From: Parasponia andersonii
Lineage: Eukaryota; Streptophyta; Magnoliopsida; Rosales; Cannabaceae
Direction of reading: 5' to 3'
Assembly (NCBI GenBank): GCA_002914805.1
Contig: JXTB01000033.1
Coordinates: 365,953-429,952, forward strand
Length of the DNA stretch: 64,000 nucleotides
In this document: in pieces, positions 24,441-36,586 of the stretch
Numbering within the stretch: the stretch's first letter is position 1
How the letters are laid out: every line of letters starts with the position of its first letter
Program-made: the position numbers and the translations under genes
The notes under the pieces: model-generated
What the model was told of the DNA's origin: nothing
Database searches by the model: none
What the model saw: the letters and a program-made list of their open reading frames with translations, nothing else

Positions 24441-25186
24441 TTAGTGAATTGAAACTATAGTCTATTATTGTTTTTCTTTTCTTTTTTTCATAAGACATAC
24501 ATCAATACACCAGTTATATGAATACATTTTGCAATATGAAATATAAATCAAAAGTACAAAAACAATAAAAAGAAAACTAATTAAAAGTTATATAAGGTAC
24601 ATTGCGGAAATTTGCGGTGCAGTCTTACACCATAAAATTTTTCTCCCACGCACCAAACTTTGATATGGTTTGGAAATATTATCAACTATGAAACAGTTCA
24701 AATAAAAAAAATCTCATTGATTGGTGTGGTATAATACTGTTAAGAATATTAAATGCACTTTTTTTTTTTTATATTTTTCAGTCATACAGAGTTCAAAATA
24801 TGAATTCCATTACGATTAATTATATTATTAAAATATAAAACTAAATAGTAAAATCTATAACTTATGATATGTTTACTTCATTGTAATCGTAATCGGAATA
24901 AATAAAAAGAGAAATAAATGAAAATAAAATAGAATGGTATGAGAATTATTATTTGTATTATGCTATTTACTTAGAACTAATGAGAAAAAGAATCATATTC
25001 ACTAGAATCTATTCATTTGTTTACTTAACCCAGAAAAAGTAACGAGAATGCATTATATTTACTAAACTGTCTTTTTAAATATATGTATATTTTAAAGTAG
25101 ATAGATTTTTTAGAGTAAAATTATATTTATAATTTTAATAATTAAAAAAGAGAAAATGAATATTTACGTATAATCACATTCCTTAG

Positions 25187-26147
25187 AGCCCGTTTGGTTA
25201 GGAGGAACAGAAAGGAAAGGAATAGAATTGATTCCAAAATAACTCCATTTCAATGTTTGTTTGAGATGTGACAATGGAAATAAGCTTTCCAATGAAAAAG
25301 AATTTGATGGAATTGTATTCCACCCAACTTTGGGTAGAAACCCATTCCATTCCATTGGTTTTTTTTCCTCTCTTTTCCAATTAACCTTATATGAAAAATG
25401 TAATATTAATAAAGAATAGAAAATTATTAAGAATACATATTTTATGAAGAAAATAAAATTTTTTTATTTTTATTTATGAAACATTTTCTAATATTTTTTT
25501 CTTGTCAAATGTGCTTTTTTATTAAATATAATAATTTAATTTATAAAAAAATTAATTAAAAATAAAATAATGGTAAATATAAAATAATTTAATAAAATAA
25601 TAATTTAACTAAAAATAATTAATAAAATAATACAATAAAATAAAATAATGCTAAATGTAAAATAATTTAATAAAATAATAATTTAACTAAAAATAATTAA
25701 TAAAATAATTTGAGAAAATAATAAAATAAATTAATACTAAATGTAAAATAATTTAATAAAATAATAATTCAATTAATAAAAATTATTAATAAAATAATAC
25801 AATAAAATAAAATAATGATAGATGAAAAATAAAATAATAATTTAATAAATAAAAAATCAATAAAATAATTAACAAAATAAAATAATGCTAAATATAATAT
25901 AATTTAATAAAATAATAATTTAATTAATAAAATAATTTAATACTAAATGTAATTTAAAATACTTAAAATATTCATTTTAAGCCAAAGGATATTTTGTTAT
26001 TATACGGCTAATTCTATTCTTTTTCATAGTTAAATAAGCATAAAAATGTCTATTCAATTATTGATTCTACCACTTTAATCAAATAATATAATTACTTTAT
26101 TATTCTTTTTTCTTTTCGTACTAATTGCTATTACCAACAAACGGACC
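25187..26147. repeat. MITE-like AT-rich element with GYCCGTTTGKT termini
   Basis: The left end GCCCGTTTGGTTA and the reverse complement of the right end (GTCCGTTTGTTGG) form a short terminal inverted repeat of the type seen at hAT/Harbinger-like miniature elements. The centre (about 25570-25960) is an AAATAATTTAATAAAATAATAATTT-type array of roughly 80 bp period, with restarts near 25574, 25652 and 25738. Coding content is absent. Confidence 0.4.
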
Positions 26148-26919
26148 ATATTCTTTTCCACTAAATTTGTACAGGTCTCACACAGTTTCTCATTTCTTAT
26201 ATTTTAGTAAATATTTAAATAAGAATCATGCCTAAAGTTGGCTTTTTTTAAGAGTGCGTTGTCTTTTTTTTTTTTTTTTTTCCTTTTGTTATTGTTTAGA
26301 AGAAATCAAACATGCAAGCATTAGCCACTTGTTTCTCCAAGTCACACCTGAGTCCACTTAGCAAAGCTGGAAAGAGTTTTAAATTTTTCATTTTTGATCT
26401 AACGGTCATCTTGGATTTGGTGGGGTTTATCTGGTCATTTTGCTGCCACAAAAATTTTTCCGTATTAGCAACTTAATAGAATGAATTTGAGGCTCACATA
26501 GATGCCACGCTTTGGAATGGATTTACGAACTACTCATTCCAAAATAAAACATGTACATGTACTAGAATATGGAGCCAACGGCTGTAAAAATTCAAAAAAT
26601 TTTTGTTAGGAGCTTAATCATTTTTGGCAGTCTTATTTACTTTTTCTTAAATTCACTATTTTTTGTAAAAATAAATACATCTGACAAAAATTTAATACCT
26701 TTTTCTTTCCGCATCAAACTTTTTTTTTTCTCATTGAAAAGTCATACTAACGTTGAACTTCATAAGTTTTTAAAGGTATTTATATGATTAGTTATGTAAT
26801 CCCTTTTTAACAGAGATAAATTTATGTAATTTTATACGCCCAATGTGATAATTATTGGACCACAAAATTTAATTGTCATACTTAGTTTAGGATGGCTCTA
26901 TTGCTACCTAGTGACTACT
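26148..26919. other. Intergenic, nothing recognised
   Basis: AT-rich spacer with a poly-T run near 26262-26281. A 72-codon plus frame at 26569 is low-complexity Phe/Lys/Ile-rich and not convincing. Confidence 0.4.
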
Positions 26920-26924
26920 ATTCT

Positions 26925-27379
26925 TTTTAGGGAATAATCTCCCAAATAAACACACAATAGTGGAAGCGATGATAAAATAAATGTGAAAAATAAAATAAAC
27001 ACAAGATATATAAAATTATCGTGGTTCACTAATTTAAATACGTCCACGGAACTGCTACATATCTTCACTATAGGGAGAAAATACATCTTAACAAGTGTTT
27101 TTTAATTCTCAAGAATAAAATTTCTCTATTTTACTCTCATTATATCTGGTATTTCTTACTTCTCTGGGATGATAAACTACGAGAGATGAAAACTCTATTT
27201 TTAATATAAGGCTTCTCCAACTTTTATACATTTTCCTCTCAAAGTTTCCTAATACACCACACTTTATATACACGACCTGTACACATTTTTTCCCTCTTTT
27301 TTTTTTCTTTCTTTTCTTTTACTATGTACAATATGCAAACTATGTTTGGCTTACACGGTTAACACATGGAGCACTAATA
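26925..27379 (-). repeat. 3' LTR of the Copia element
   Basis: Matches the right LTR apart from a ~65 bp shorter middle section. The TATA box of the other LTR is here changed to CTATTTTTAA (plus strand, about 27192-27201), so this copy has probably lost its core promoter. Confidence 0.82.
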
Positions 27380-27452
27380 ATCTCCTACTTGAAGACTTGA
27401 TTCCAATCATGTCTTTATATTCAATCAATGCAATAGCTCATCTCTTTCTTCT

Positions 27453-28790
27453 TCATACTTGCAAGTCAACTAAAGCTGAACACAGCTTCGGTTTATGAAT
27501 GGTCACCGTCTTTGTTAGTAAATCCGATGGGTTCTTGCTTCTTGGAATCTTCTTTAGCATCAAGACTCCATCTTTCAAAGCTGATTGTATGAAATGATAT
27601 TGAACCTGTATATGCTTTGTCCAAGTATGATAAATATGGTCCTTCGCCAGATGAATAGCACTTTGACTGTTACAGTGCAAAGTATTCTTCTCATAATTCT
27701 GATCTAGTTCCTCCAAGAAGCTCTGCAACCAAATCAACTCTTTGCTTGCCTCTGTTACAACAACATACTCTGATTTAATAGTGGATAGAGTAACAATCTT
27801 TTGTAGCTTTGGGACCCAGCTGATTGTCGTACCACCTAATATGAACACATATCTAGTGATATTCTTCCTGCTGTCTATATCACTAGCCATGTCAGTATCA
27901 ACATAACCTTGTAAACCTAAATTTGACTTTTTAAAGCACAAGGCTATGGCTATGTTACTGGTATCTCTTAAGTACTTGAGAATCCCCTTCACCACTTCTT
28001 AGTGTTATTTTCCTGGATTGCTCATGTATCGGCTCACAATTCCCACTACATATGCTACATTCAATCTGGTATACACCACGACATATATGAGACTACTTAT
28101 GTGCTACATTCAATCTGGTATACACCACAACATATATGAGACTACTTATAACAGAGGAATAAGGTACCTTGGCCATGTAAGCTCATTCTTGCTTAGTTGA
28201 GGATGCCTGCTCCTTGGTTACTTTGAAGTGACTAGCTAGAGCGGTATTCAGAGGCTTTGATTCATCCATGTTGAATTTGTTAAGTATTTTTTTTATATAC
28301 TCCTCTTGAGATAGCTTCAAAACTCCATTTGCTCTAAATATCCTCATCCCAAGAATTTGTTTTGTAGCTCCCAGGTCCTTCATAGAAAACTCCTTGGACA
28401 ATTCTCTCTTGAATTTATCAATTTCCTCCACGCTAAATCCAGCAATCAACATATCATCTACATATAAAAGTATAATAATATAGGAATTGCCAAATTTTTT
28501 CGCATAACAGCAGTAATCTACCTAGCACTGTAAGTAACCGTTGTTACTCATAAATGTATCGAACTTCTTGTACCACTATTTTGGAGCCTGTTTTAGGCCA
28601 TACAGGCTCTTTTGAAGTATACATACCATTTTCTCCTTCCTTTGTACTTCAAAATCTTGTGGCTATTTTATGTAAATTTTTTCCTCCAGATCACTATGAA
28701 GAAATACCGTCTTGACATCTAATTGCTCTAGATGCAAGTCTTCTTTTGCTACTAATCTAAGTACTGTTCTAATAGTGGTTACTTTAAGCA
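27453..28790 (-). pseudogene. Copia reverse transcriptase and RNase H
   Basis: RT: the active-site YVDD is at 28464-28453, followed by AGFSVEEIDKFKRELSKEF and MKDLGATKQILGMRI. RNase H: KGILKYLRDTSNIA, GYVDTDMASDIDSRK, ISWVPKLQKIVTLSTIKSEY and ASKELIWLQSFLEEL (27995-27453), the usual Tnt1-like C-terminus ending in KPKLCSALVDLQV. The RT fingers/palm segment (28500-28790) is in other frames with stops. A 49 bp tandem duplication at 28053-28150 falls between RT and RNase H and shifts the frame. Confidence 0.85.
28053..28150. repeat. 49 bp tandem duplication in Copia pol
   Basis: TGCTACATTCAATCTGGTAT.. starts at 28053 and again at 28102, with near-identical ~49 bp units ending GAGACTACTTAT. The length is not a multiple of three, so it breaks the reading frame. 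Confidence 0.92.
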
Positions 28791-29129
28791 CTAGAGAGAA
28801 AATCTTGATGTAGTCAATGTTTTTCTTATGTTAAAAACCTTGTCTTGTACCATTTACTACCATCATATTTTTCTTTTATTCGGTATACTCACTTGTTGTG
28901 TAATACCTTCTTCCCTTCTGGTAGTTCAACTAAGTTTCACGTCTGATTGGATGTCAGTGAATCCATCTTATCTTTCATATCTAACTTCTACTTGGTTGAC
29001 TCCATCATTATGTATTTCTTTTTTATAGGTCTCTGGCTCGCTTTTATCAGTCAACAAAATGTAATATAGTGCAAGAAAATATTTTTGAAAAGGTCAGAAT
29101 GTTCTAGAAGATCTTCTGAGTTCAATCAC

Positions 29130-30130
29130 TAGGGTTTATGGCTCCATTGCTGGTGTTACAGCTTCTTGATCTTTATGGTCATTATTAGTCTTTATCTTAT
29201 TTATTAGGATGTCATTCAATTGAATATCCTCCAACTTCTTGACTTCAGGACATGCAACATCAGCTCTGGTGTCTACTTTATCCCTATACATCACCTTTCG
29301 TTGATATAACATCCATGTTTCTAACGATCTTCCAATTTTAGTTATCCCAAAAATGATAACCAAACTCAGCATCACTATAACCAATAAAGAAACACTTTTT
29401 AGATTTGAGATCAAGTTTACTTCTACTAGCAGGGTCAATATGAATATAAAACAAACAACCAAACACTTTTAGGAAAAAAGATATACCTCTTTACTATTCC
29501 AAACCTCTTCTAGTATTTTGCAATCTAATGGTATCGACGGTCCTCTGTTGATAAGATATGCAATGGTATTAACTGCATCAGCCCAAAATATCTTTGGCAA
29601 CCCTATGTGCAACCTTATGCTCCTAGCACGTTCATTTAGGATTTTGTTCATCCTTTCAACAACACCATTCTGTTGAAGTTTTTTTTGGAATGATTTTCTC
29701 AAACTTGATCCCATTATTAATCCAATACCTTTCAAAATCATCATTATTATATTCTCCCATATTATTAGACCGCAAACATATTTCACTTTCAAATTAGTTT
29801 CATTCTCAATCATGACTTTTCAGTTTTTGAAGATATCAAAAACATCATATTTATTTTTCAGAAAATAAACCCATATCTTTCTGCTCAAATTATCAACGAA
29901 AGTAATATCGTATCTTAAGCCTGCAAAGGATGTCGCAGGAGATGGTGCCTATACATCTGAATGAACTAGCTCTAACTTTGTTGTTTTCAGTTTTCTTTTG
30001 CCTTTCGAAAAGCTCACTCTCTTTTGCTTACCAAAGATATGGTTTTCGCACAGGTTATGGTCAACTGACTTCAGCTCTGGTAGCTTTTCTTTTGACTATA
30101 TTACCTTTATTTCTTTCTTACTCATATGCC
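29130..30130 (-). pseudogene. Copia integrase (core and C-terminal part)
   Basis: Minus-strand reading shows QQNGVVERMNKILNERARSI (retaining the third catalytic acidic residue, E of the D,D-35-E triad), then IFWADAVNTIAYLINRGPSI, as in Tnt1-type integrases (29813-29469). It continues into the GKR/SH3-like region (SKKCFFIGYSDAEFGYHFWD near 29400-29335) and an acidic linker to RT. The first catalytic part (about 29820-30130) is in disrupted frames. Confidence 0.8.
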
Positions 30131-30399
30131 TAAGTCTACAGTTCTATGGACTTGAATCAACACCAACATTGATAGTCGCCAATGTATCTCTGCAACTAGA
30201 AGCTATATAGAGAGTTCTAGTCTTATTTCCTCGAGTAACTACTATAGCTCCTTTGCTGACCTTCCAAGAGCTACCAAAAAAGGTCACATTATACCTATCT
30301 TCATCAAATTGTCCTACTAATATAAGATTCCACATTAACTTTGGGACATGCCTCACTTTTTGGATTTTTCACACTAATCCATTTGACATCTATAAATGA

Positions 30400-31339
30400 A
30401 TATCACCCATTATACCAATAATATCTAAAGGTTCTCTATTGGCTAGATAAAACTTTCTATAATACATCCAGAGTCTAAGACTCAAGAGTCAATAGAGTTA
30501 TCAACAAATAATAGTAAAGCATCTTGTACCTTTTCAGTTGCACTATTGGCACCATTGTTTCTATTATCGTCTCTCCTTGGTACTTTATAATTTTTCTTTA
30601 TGTGGCTAGTCTTGCCAAAGTTCTAGCATTCTAGTCTTCTTCTGGATCTGGACTTGTTTCTATCATTCCTTGACTTAGATCTACCATGATCCTAGTTAGA
30701 ATTCTTCTTGCTGCTCTTGCCCATATTCTCGAGATTTAGGGCAGAACTTGATGATGTGTCTTTACCTGAATCAATTCTGTGAACTTCTTCCGCCAAAATT
30801 TGGTCTTTAACATCATTGAATTGTAGTTTTCCTTTGTCTACATAATTGTTAACCGCAGCTCTCATTGGTTCCCAGCTATTTGGTAGAGACGCTAGAAGAA
30901 TTAGAGTACGAACTTCATCGTCAAAATTAATTTCAACGGATGTCAACTGAGAAACGATCGTTTTGAACTTATTGATATGTGTTGCAAGTAAAGCACTTTT
31001 TCCCAACTTTAAATAAAATAACTTCTTCATCAAATGTACCTTGTTGTTTACCGACAATTTCTCATATATGTCTAATAGAATACTCATCATCTCTGCTATG
31101 GTTTTCGCCTCTGCTATATTATAAGCAACGTTCTTCGTTAGCGTTAATCGGATTACGCCTAACACCTGTCAATCAATGAGTTTCCAGTAATCATTCTCTG
31201 AATTCTCGGATTTCTTCCCTGATAGAGGCTGATGTAATTTTTTATTATGCAGATAATCATTGATCTGCAATCTCCAGTATGAGAAGTCTATATCATCGAA
31301 CTTGTCAATTCAGAGTCCTGATTCTTTACCTTCGGCCAT
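30400..31339 (-). pseudogene. Copia gag with decayed zinc knuckle and protease start
   Basis: ATG at 31339, 38 bases from the 5' LTR (MAEGKESGL-stop-IDKFD..YW, the usual FDG..YxxW-type opening). The UBN2-like gag body is at 31165-30692 (LLDIYEKLSVNNKVHLMKKL, LLASLPNSWEPMRAAV). The zinc knuckle near 30645-30600 reads CWNFGKTSHIKKNYK, with two of its cysteines lost. Remnants of a D-S-G protease motif follow near 30490. Stops occur throughout. Confidence 0.82.
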
Positions 31340-31359
31340 CGCTCTCACTAAATCAAACC

Positions 31360-31376
31360 TTAGTTCTGATACTAGT
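31360..31376 (-). promoter_or_regulatory. Primer-binding site (tRNA-iMet type)
   Basis: On the minus strand, next to the 5' LTR, ACTAGTATCAGAACTAA contains TAGTATCAGAAC, two mismatches from the standard TGGTATCAGAGC. The position and match fix the element's orientation. Confidence 0.75.
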
Positions 31377-31898
31377 TGTTGAGGAATATCCTTCCTAATA
31401 AACACACAATAGTGGAAATGACGATAAATTAAATGTGAAAAATAAAATAAACACAGGACATATAAAATTAGCGTAGTTCACCAATTTGGCTATATCCACA
31501 AAGCTGCTGCAGATCTTCACTATGGGGAGAAAAGAAATCTTTACAAGTATTTATAAACACTTACTCAACATTCTTCATATACAGTCCCGAATACACCCAA
31601 TAGAAAAATTGTATTTTTCTCTAACTCTCAAGAATAAAATCTCTCTATTTTACTCTCACTATGCTTGGTATTTCTCACTTTTTTAGGATAATAAACGATG
31701 AGAAATGAGAACTCTATTTATAGTATAAAGCATCTCTAACCTTTATATATTTTCCTTTCAAAGTTTCCTAATATACTACACTTAATACATACGGCTTGTA
31801 CATGTTTTTTCTCTTATTTTTTTTCTATTCTTTTCTTTTACTGTGTACAATATGCAAACTGTATTTTGCTTACACGGTTAACACACAGAGCACTAACA
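31377..31898 (-). repeat. 5' LTR of the Copia element
   Basis: Begins (plus reading) TGTTGAGGAATATCC and ends GCACTAACA, i.e. TG..CA. It retains a minus-strand TATA box CTATAAATAG (31722-31713). It is longer than its partner because of an extra ~65 bp segment near 31548-31615. Confidence 0.85.
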
Positions 31899-31903
31899 CT
31901 TCT

Positions 31904-33882
31904 CATATTATTTCTAAACAGAGTTATCTCGACACTAATAGAAGCCTTAGGTGAGATTGTTAAGAAGCTTTTAATATCTAATTTTAATCTTTTTATTAAA
32001 ATTTTATTTTCCTTAAGATTTTGATATACAAAATATTAATCGGTAATTATGTTCAAAAACAAGTTATTATATATTGTTTTGTAGATGATTTTTTTCAACA
32101 ACAAAATTTTATTTATATTTTCATATTTTTTTTATTAAAGCTTCTAAAAAAGAGTTTAGGTTTTATATCAAGTAGCTTTTCTACATTTTTGTATTCTTTT
32201 ATTAGACATTGTTATAAATTATAAGTAAACAAAGGAAAAAAAAAGAACAACCTATAAGGCTAACATGACAAGAACATATTTTATAAAGAATAAAAAGTAT
32301 TTGTGATATGTATAGATTTTAAGAAAATAAAAACAGTAGAACCTAGAACTAGTATAAATAGACACTGAACTCATTCAGGTGATGGAAAGATAAAATGCAC
32401 GTTGATGAGTACAAATAATTTTTTTTTTTTTTTGTTTTTTGGAGAAAAGAAAGTTGTAAATGAGTGAGATTGTCAAAAATAAAATAAGTTAATTTTTTTT
32501 TAAAAAAATGGGACTCTACTAATGACCACCATTTATTATAAATTTAAAACACACACTATTAAAATTTGAATTTCTGACCTTTCTAAACTCACACACACCC
32601 TTAAAATTTTGGACCAACTGAACAAATTTCAGTTAGCTAATTAAATAATTTAATTAGATAAACTAATTGCACTAAAAGAAAAGAGTATAGCGTTTTTTTT
32701 TTTAATTCTTTTTTGGCAAAGAAAGAAAAAAAACTCACGGAAATTGAGCTAGCCCCACTATTATCAAAATCTAAAGTTTAAATATTACTAGATATACACT
32801 TTATTTTTCCTAAATTATCCTTTAATCCAATTTTGCCTTTTTGTGCCCCCTCGCTCTCTCCTACTTTCTTTTTTGCCCATACCCAATTACCCAACCCGCT
32901 TTTTGAACATTTATTTGAACTTTTCCTTAGCTTTTGATAGTCATCGGCGACGTTTTTACTGTACAAGCTATATGAGGTGCATGGGTTCTCCACTGCAAAT
33001 TGGTTAAGAGACAAGGTCTTACTTTTGTTTTCAGTTATAGTTTTCTCTATTGACGTTTTTGTCTTAGATTTCGAGTCGGAAGAATAAACACATCACGAAG
33101 CAATCAATTAATTACTAATTGGCTTTCTTGTTTGAATTAAAAAGAAATTCTAATATAAGTTCACCTTCACAAAGAATATTGGATTTAAAGCATCCATTAA
33201 AATATAAACTTCTGACACCATCACATTGCTCTTTTCTTTTTCCTCCCTAAAAGATTAAAAAAAAAAAAAAGAAAATCAAATCTAGCTTTCCGTTATTTTT
33301 CCATCTTTTTAGGTTAAATGATTGCCCAATATTTTATTTTCCCCTTATGTTTAAGAAGCATACTTTTTAATTATCTATGGAGATTTGGGAAAAGATTTAC
33401 TTAAAAAAGGAAAAAGTTTATAAATATTCGTTTTTAAAATCACATTTTCATAAATACCTATTTTTTATTTTTATTTTATGAATATTTGTTTTATTAGAAA
33501 TGTAAACTACCAGTATTTTACATATGCAGACTGTGGTATATTTTTATACATCAAGTGTATACCGTAGTATACATTTTATGAATAAAAATTACACTATAAA
33601 TTAACAAACATTTCAAAATATATATATCATAGGTCAAATTTATGATAAAAAATATAAAGCATGGTAAATATTTATATTTAATGTAAATGTATATCGTTCA
33701 TATTTTACACATAAAATATGTACAACATAGATAAAAATTTACATTTTGAATATATACTGCTCATATTTTGCACATGAAATGTATACCATAAAAAGTGTAT
33801 TTTTGAAAAAAAATAAAAATAAAAGCAAGTATGTTTGAAAATAAGTTATAAAAATAGGTACTGAGTGTAAATTTCTCTTTCA
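31904..33882. other. Intergenic, AT-rich, no gene seen
   Basis: Homopolymer-rich spacer. The segment 33419-33880 has a weak inverted-repeat feel (ATAAATACCTATTTTT against AAAAATAGGTACTGAG), which may be another miniature element. A 78-codon minus frame at 33014-32778 shows no known motif. Confidence 0.4.
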
Positions 33883-34284
33883 AATATTTGTGGAAAATTA
33901 ATGTGAGTTGTTCATATTTGTAGCAAATCGACTTTTTTAATTTACTTTTTCAGAATGACATTTATACTACTCCCCACACAATAAAAAGTCCAAAATATCT
34001 CTAGTGTGAATAGCCTTCCATTAGGTCACCACATCACTTTCAGACCCATTGATCCTCTCTTTTTTTTGGATTTGAAAACCCAGTTTCGACCACAACCGAC
34101 TATGGGGTTTGGTATGATTCAAGGCAGAGGAGGCCCATATCTTTCATCCCTTGTGCCCTCTTCTACTTCAACTCTATCATAAGCGATCTCATCCTCCAAG
34201 CATCTCTTCATTCAACCCTCTGTCACCGTCCTACTCATCCTCTAACATCGTCGAGCTCCAATAGTCTTCTTCAAGATTAAACCT

Positions 34285-34660
34285 CTCTAGTTGGGGATCC
34301 ATAAGCCAGATCAAGCTATTCTCGTGGCCTTATTTGGGTTAGAGAAGGTTAAGGACGATATGTATGATAGGTTGGATAACGCAAATAGGGTTATTAAGCT
34401 GAGTTTGCCTGAGAACAAGGTGAGTGTTTTTTTATATTTTTTTCTCTACTCGACAATGGGGTGAGTGTGTATTTAACTTAATTGGTTGGGTTTGGACTAT
34501 TACAACTGTTTTTTGATCTTATTAAGAAATGAGTTTCTGAAAATTTGACCAATTCGAGCATTGGGACTGGTGGTGGTGATTTGAATATTAGCGGCATTGC
34601 AACATACCAACTGCATGATGGTTTGAGTGAATTAAAAGATGTGTTAATTTGTTGATTTGT
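34285..34660 (+). pseudogene. Exon-like fragment inside the MULE-like element, origin unknown
   Basis: The plus frame LGIHKPDQAILVALFGLEKV, then KDDMYDRLDNANRVIKLSLP up to ENK ends at a textbook donor (AACAAG|GTGAGT, about 34420). About 105 bp on, a second open stretch reads GTGGGDLNISGIATYQLHDG, then LSELKDVL (34555-34650). Codon composition is more protein-like and GC-richer than the surroundings. I do not recognise the parent gene, and the acceptor does not restore a clean frame. Capture of a host gene fragment (Pack-MULE) is the likeliest reading, but it is inference. Confidence 0.4.
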
Positions 34661-35238
34661 TCAGAGAAATATTTATGTGAGTTTAGGGCATTGTTATAAG
34701 ACATTATTATAAACTATTAAGCCATTGAAAGTAATCGCAAATGTGTGATTGTTAAAATCTTTATGACTCTAAGTCACAGATCTTGACTATTATCAGGGAT
34801 TGTGCTACCTAATCACACATTATGACTACTAATCTGTAAATTATGGATTTTCATGTAAAATTAGATGTTGTGTGGATTATGGGCCTTGTTAGCCATTTTT
34901 CATTGTTAAACTGCTACTATTAAGTTATTGTTAGCTAATGTGAGTACTTATTATATTTTGTAAGGTGGGCACCAATTTAGTGAATGATATGCACATATTG
35001 TAAGAAATATTGACATAATTTATTAAATTGTAATTTAGTCAATAATTTTTTGGAAACAATGAAGAGAATAAATAATATTTTGTAGAATATTTATTGTGTG
35101 ACTAATTATGTATTACAAAATAAATTAAGATGAATTAAGTGGCATATTCTCTATCTTTTGTTATTACATATCACAAACGTGTGACTATTAGTTATACTAA
35201 AATATAAATTGTCTTAATTATTTGTAACAATGTAAAAC

Positions 35239-35640
35239 AAATTGTGACCACTAATCACAATATTGTGACTACTAATTTCATAATTGTGAGTAATATAATA
35301 ATTTAAAATATACATAGAAAAGACATCATAAAAGTTGTGACCATCAATCACAAAATTATGACTTCGAAGCGAAAAATTAGTCACAAATTGTGCCTAACAG
35401 TTACAAAAACTCACAATCTCATAACGATGTAAAGTAAATTGTGACCACGAATCACAATATTGTGACTACTAATTTCAAAATTGTGAGTAATATAATAATT
35501 TAAGATATATCTCGAAAAAGCGTCATAAAGGGTGTGACTATCAGTCATAAAATTATGACTTCAAAGTAAAAGATTAGTCACAAATTGTGCCTACTAGTAA
35601 CAAAAACTCACAATCTTCACAACGATTTAAGATAAATTAT
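35239..35640. repeat. 197 bp tandem duplication with TGTGACTACTAATCACAA motifs
   Basis: Two copies of about 197-200 bp start at 35241 (ATTGTGACCACTAATCAC) and 35438. Shared landmarks are GAGTAATATAATAATTTA, TTAGTCACAAATTGTGCC and ACAAAAACTCACAATC. Short palindromic TTGTGACTA..TAGTCACAA-type words are scattered from about 34720 onwards, so the array grew from a smaller repeat. Confidence 0.88.
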
Positions 35641-35849
35641 TCAAAAAAAACTCAATCACAAATTGTGACTACCAGTAACAAAGCAAAAAATGGCAGAAGG
35701 GTAGTCTCGGAATAACTATTTTTTTCCTCTCCAAAAACAACTAAAAAAGTCATTATTTTGAATTACAAAAATCATTTTGAAAAAGTGAACTAAAAAAAAG
35801 TCAATTTGGCTCAAATTTAAACTACATAGGTCAATTTCCCAATAATTGT

Positions 35850-36310
35850 TGCTGGAAAATTGCAACTGTACGTGGCAGTTTTAGTTTTTTTGGGCCCCCC
35901 TGGTATATGGGCCGGCTTCTTAGGAGGCTGGAGTTTGCTGGGCTACAATTAGGCTGGTCCTTTTCCTAGCAAAGTCTTGCCCACAAATAGTAGTTTCAAA
36001 TTTAATTTTGTCAGATATCACCTAACAGAAGATATGTTGAAGTATAGCGGTTTTTATTAAAATTAACAGTTTCATATTTAAATATCAACTAATTAGTAAC
36101 AGAAATAAGAGAAAAATATATAATAACCTCACTTTTCCATTCTTTAGTCTAAGATTTTTGGAAGTGTGTGTGAATCTAGAAGAAGAGAAGGGTTTAAATC
36201 CTAGTAAGACCAATTTATATGTAAATGCATAATGAAAAAAAATTAAGATGGAAAAATTTATAAGTTCCCAACAAAGATTCCTCTATTACTAAACAGTTGA
36301 AACACACTAT
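35850..36310. other. Spacer between the MULE-like and giant elements
   Basis: AT-rich; nothing coding. Ends at the mutated left terminus of the giant LTR element. Confidence 0.45.
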
Positions 36311-36522
36311 TCTTGAAACAAAAATAATAATAAAAGAAAACAGGGAATAAAAGGAAATGTGGAGGTTAATAAGGTGATAAAAAAAATAATAAATAAAGAG
36401 ATATTAACAAATATCCCATCTTTTGATAACTGCCCACTACTCCTCTTTATTTTTTTCCTACAAAAGAAGGGATTATGTTCTCCACTCAACAAAATATGTT
36501 AAAGTATTTTCAAAAAAAAAAA

Positions 36523-36586
36523 NNNNNNNNNNNNNNNNNNNNNNNNNNNNNNNNNNNNNNNNNNNNNNNNNNNNNNNNNNNNNNNN
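36523..36586. other. Assembly gap (64 N)
   Basis: A run of N flanked by poly-A on the left and poly-T on the right, inside the 5' LTR U3/promoter region. Its real length is unknown. Confidence 0.99.

Larger units (their letters stand above)
26925..31898 (-). mobile_element. Ty1/Copia (Tork/Tnt1-like) LTR retrotransposon, decayed
   Basis: The element reads right to left. The 5' LTR is 31898-31377 and the 3' LTR is 27379-26925. The right LTR has TG..CA ends; the left outer end is mutated. The flanks ATTCT (26920-26924) and CTTCT (31899-31903) match at 4 of 5 bases and are the probable target duplication. Just inside the 5' LTR lies a primer-binding site close to the initiator-tRNA-Met form (TAGTATCAGAAC). 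Just before the 3' LTR lies a Copia-type polypurine tract (AAGTAGGAGAT). Domain order is gag, protease, integrase, RT, RNase H, diagnostic for Copia. Many stops and a frameshifting internal duplication make it non-functional. Confidence 0.88.
33892..35840. mobile_element. Non-autonomous MULE-like DNA transposon (1.95 kb)
   Basis: The left end (33892-33962, GGAAAATTAATGTGAG..) and the reverse complement of the right end (35840-35773, GGGAAATTGACC..) align over about 70 bases, including the shared block GACTTTTTT..TTYACTTTTTCARAATGA. Flanking 9-mers AATATTTGT (33883-33891) and AATAATTGT (35841-35849) differ at one base. A 9 bp duplication with long inverted repeats and GGRAAATT ends is characteristic of Mutator-like elements. 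No transposase is present. The interior holds exon-like sequence (34285-34660) and tandem repeats (34980-35640). Confidence 0.72.
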
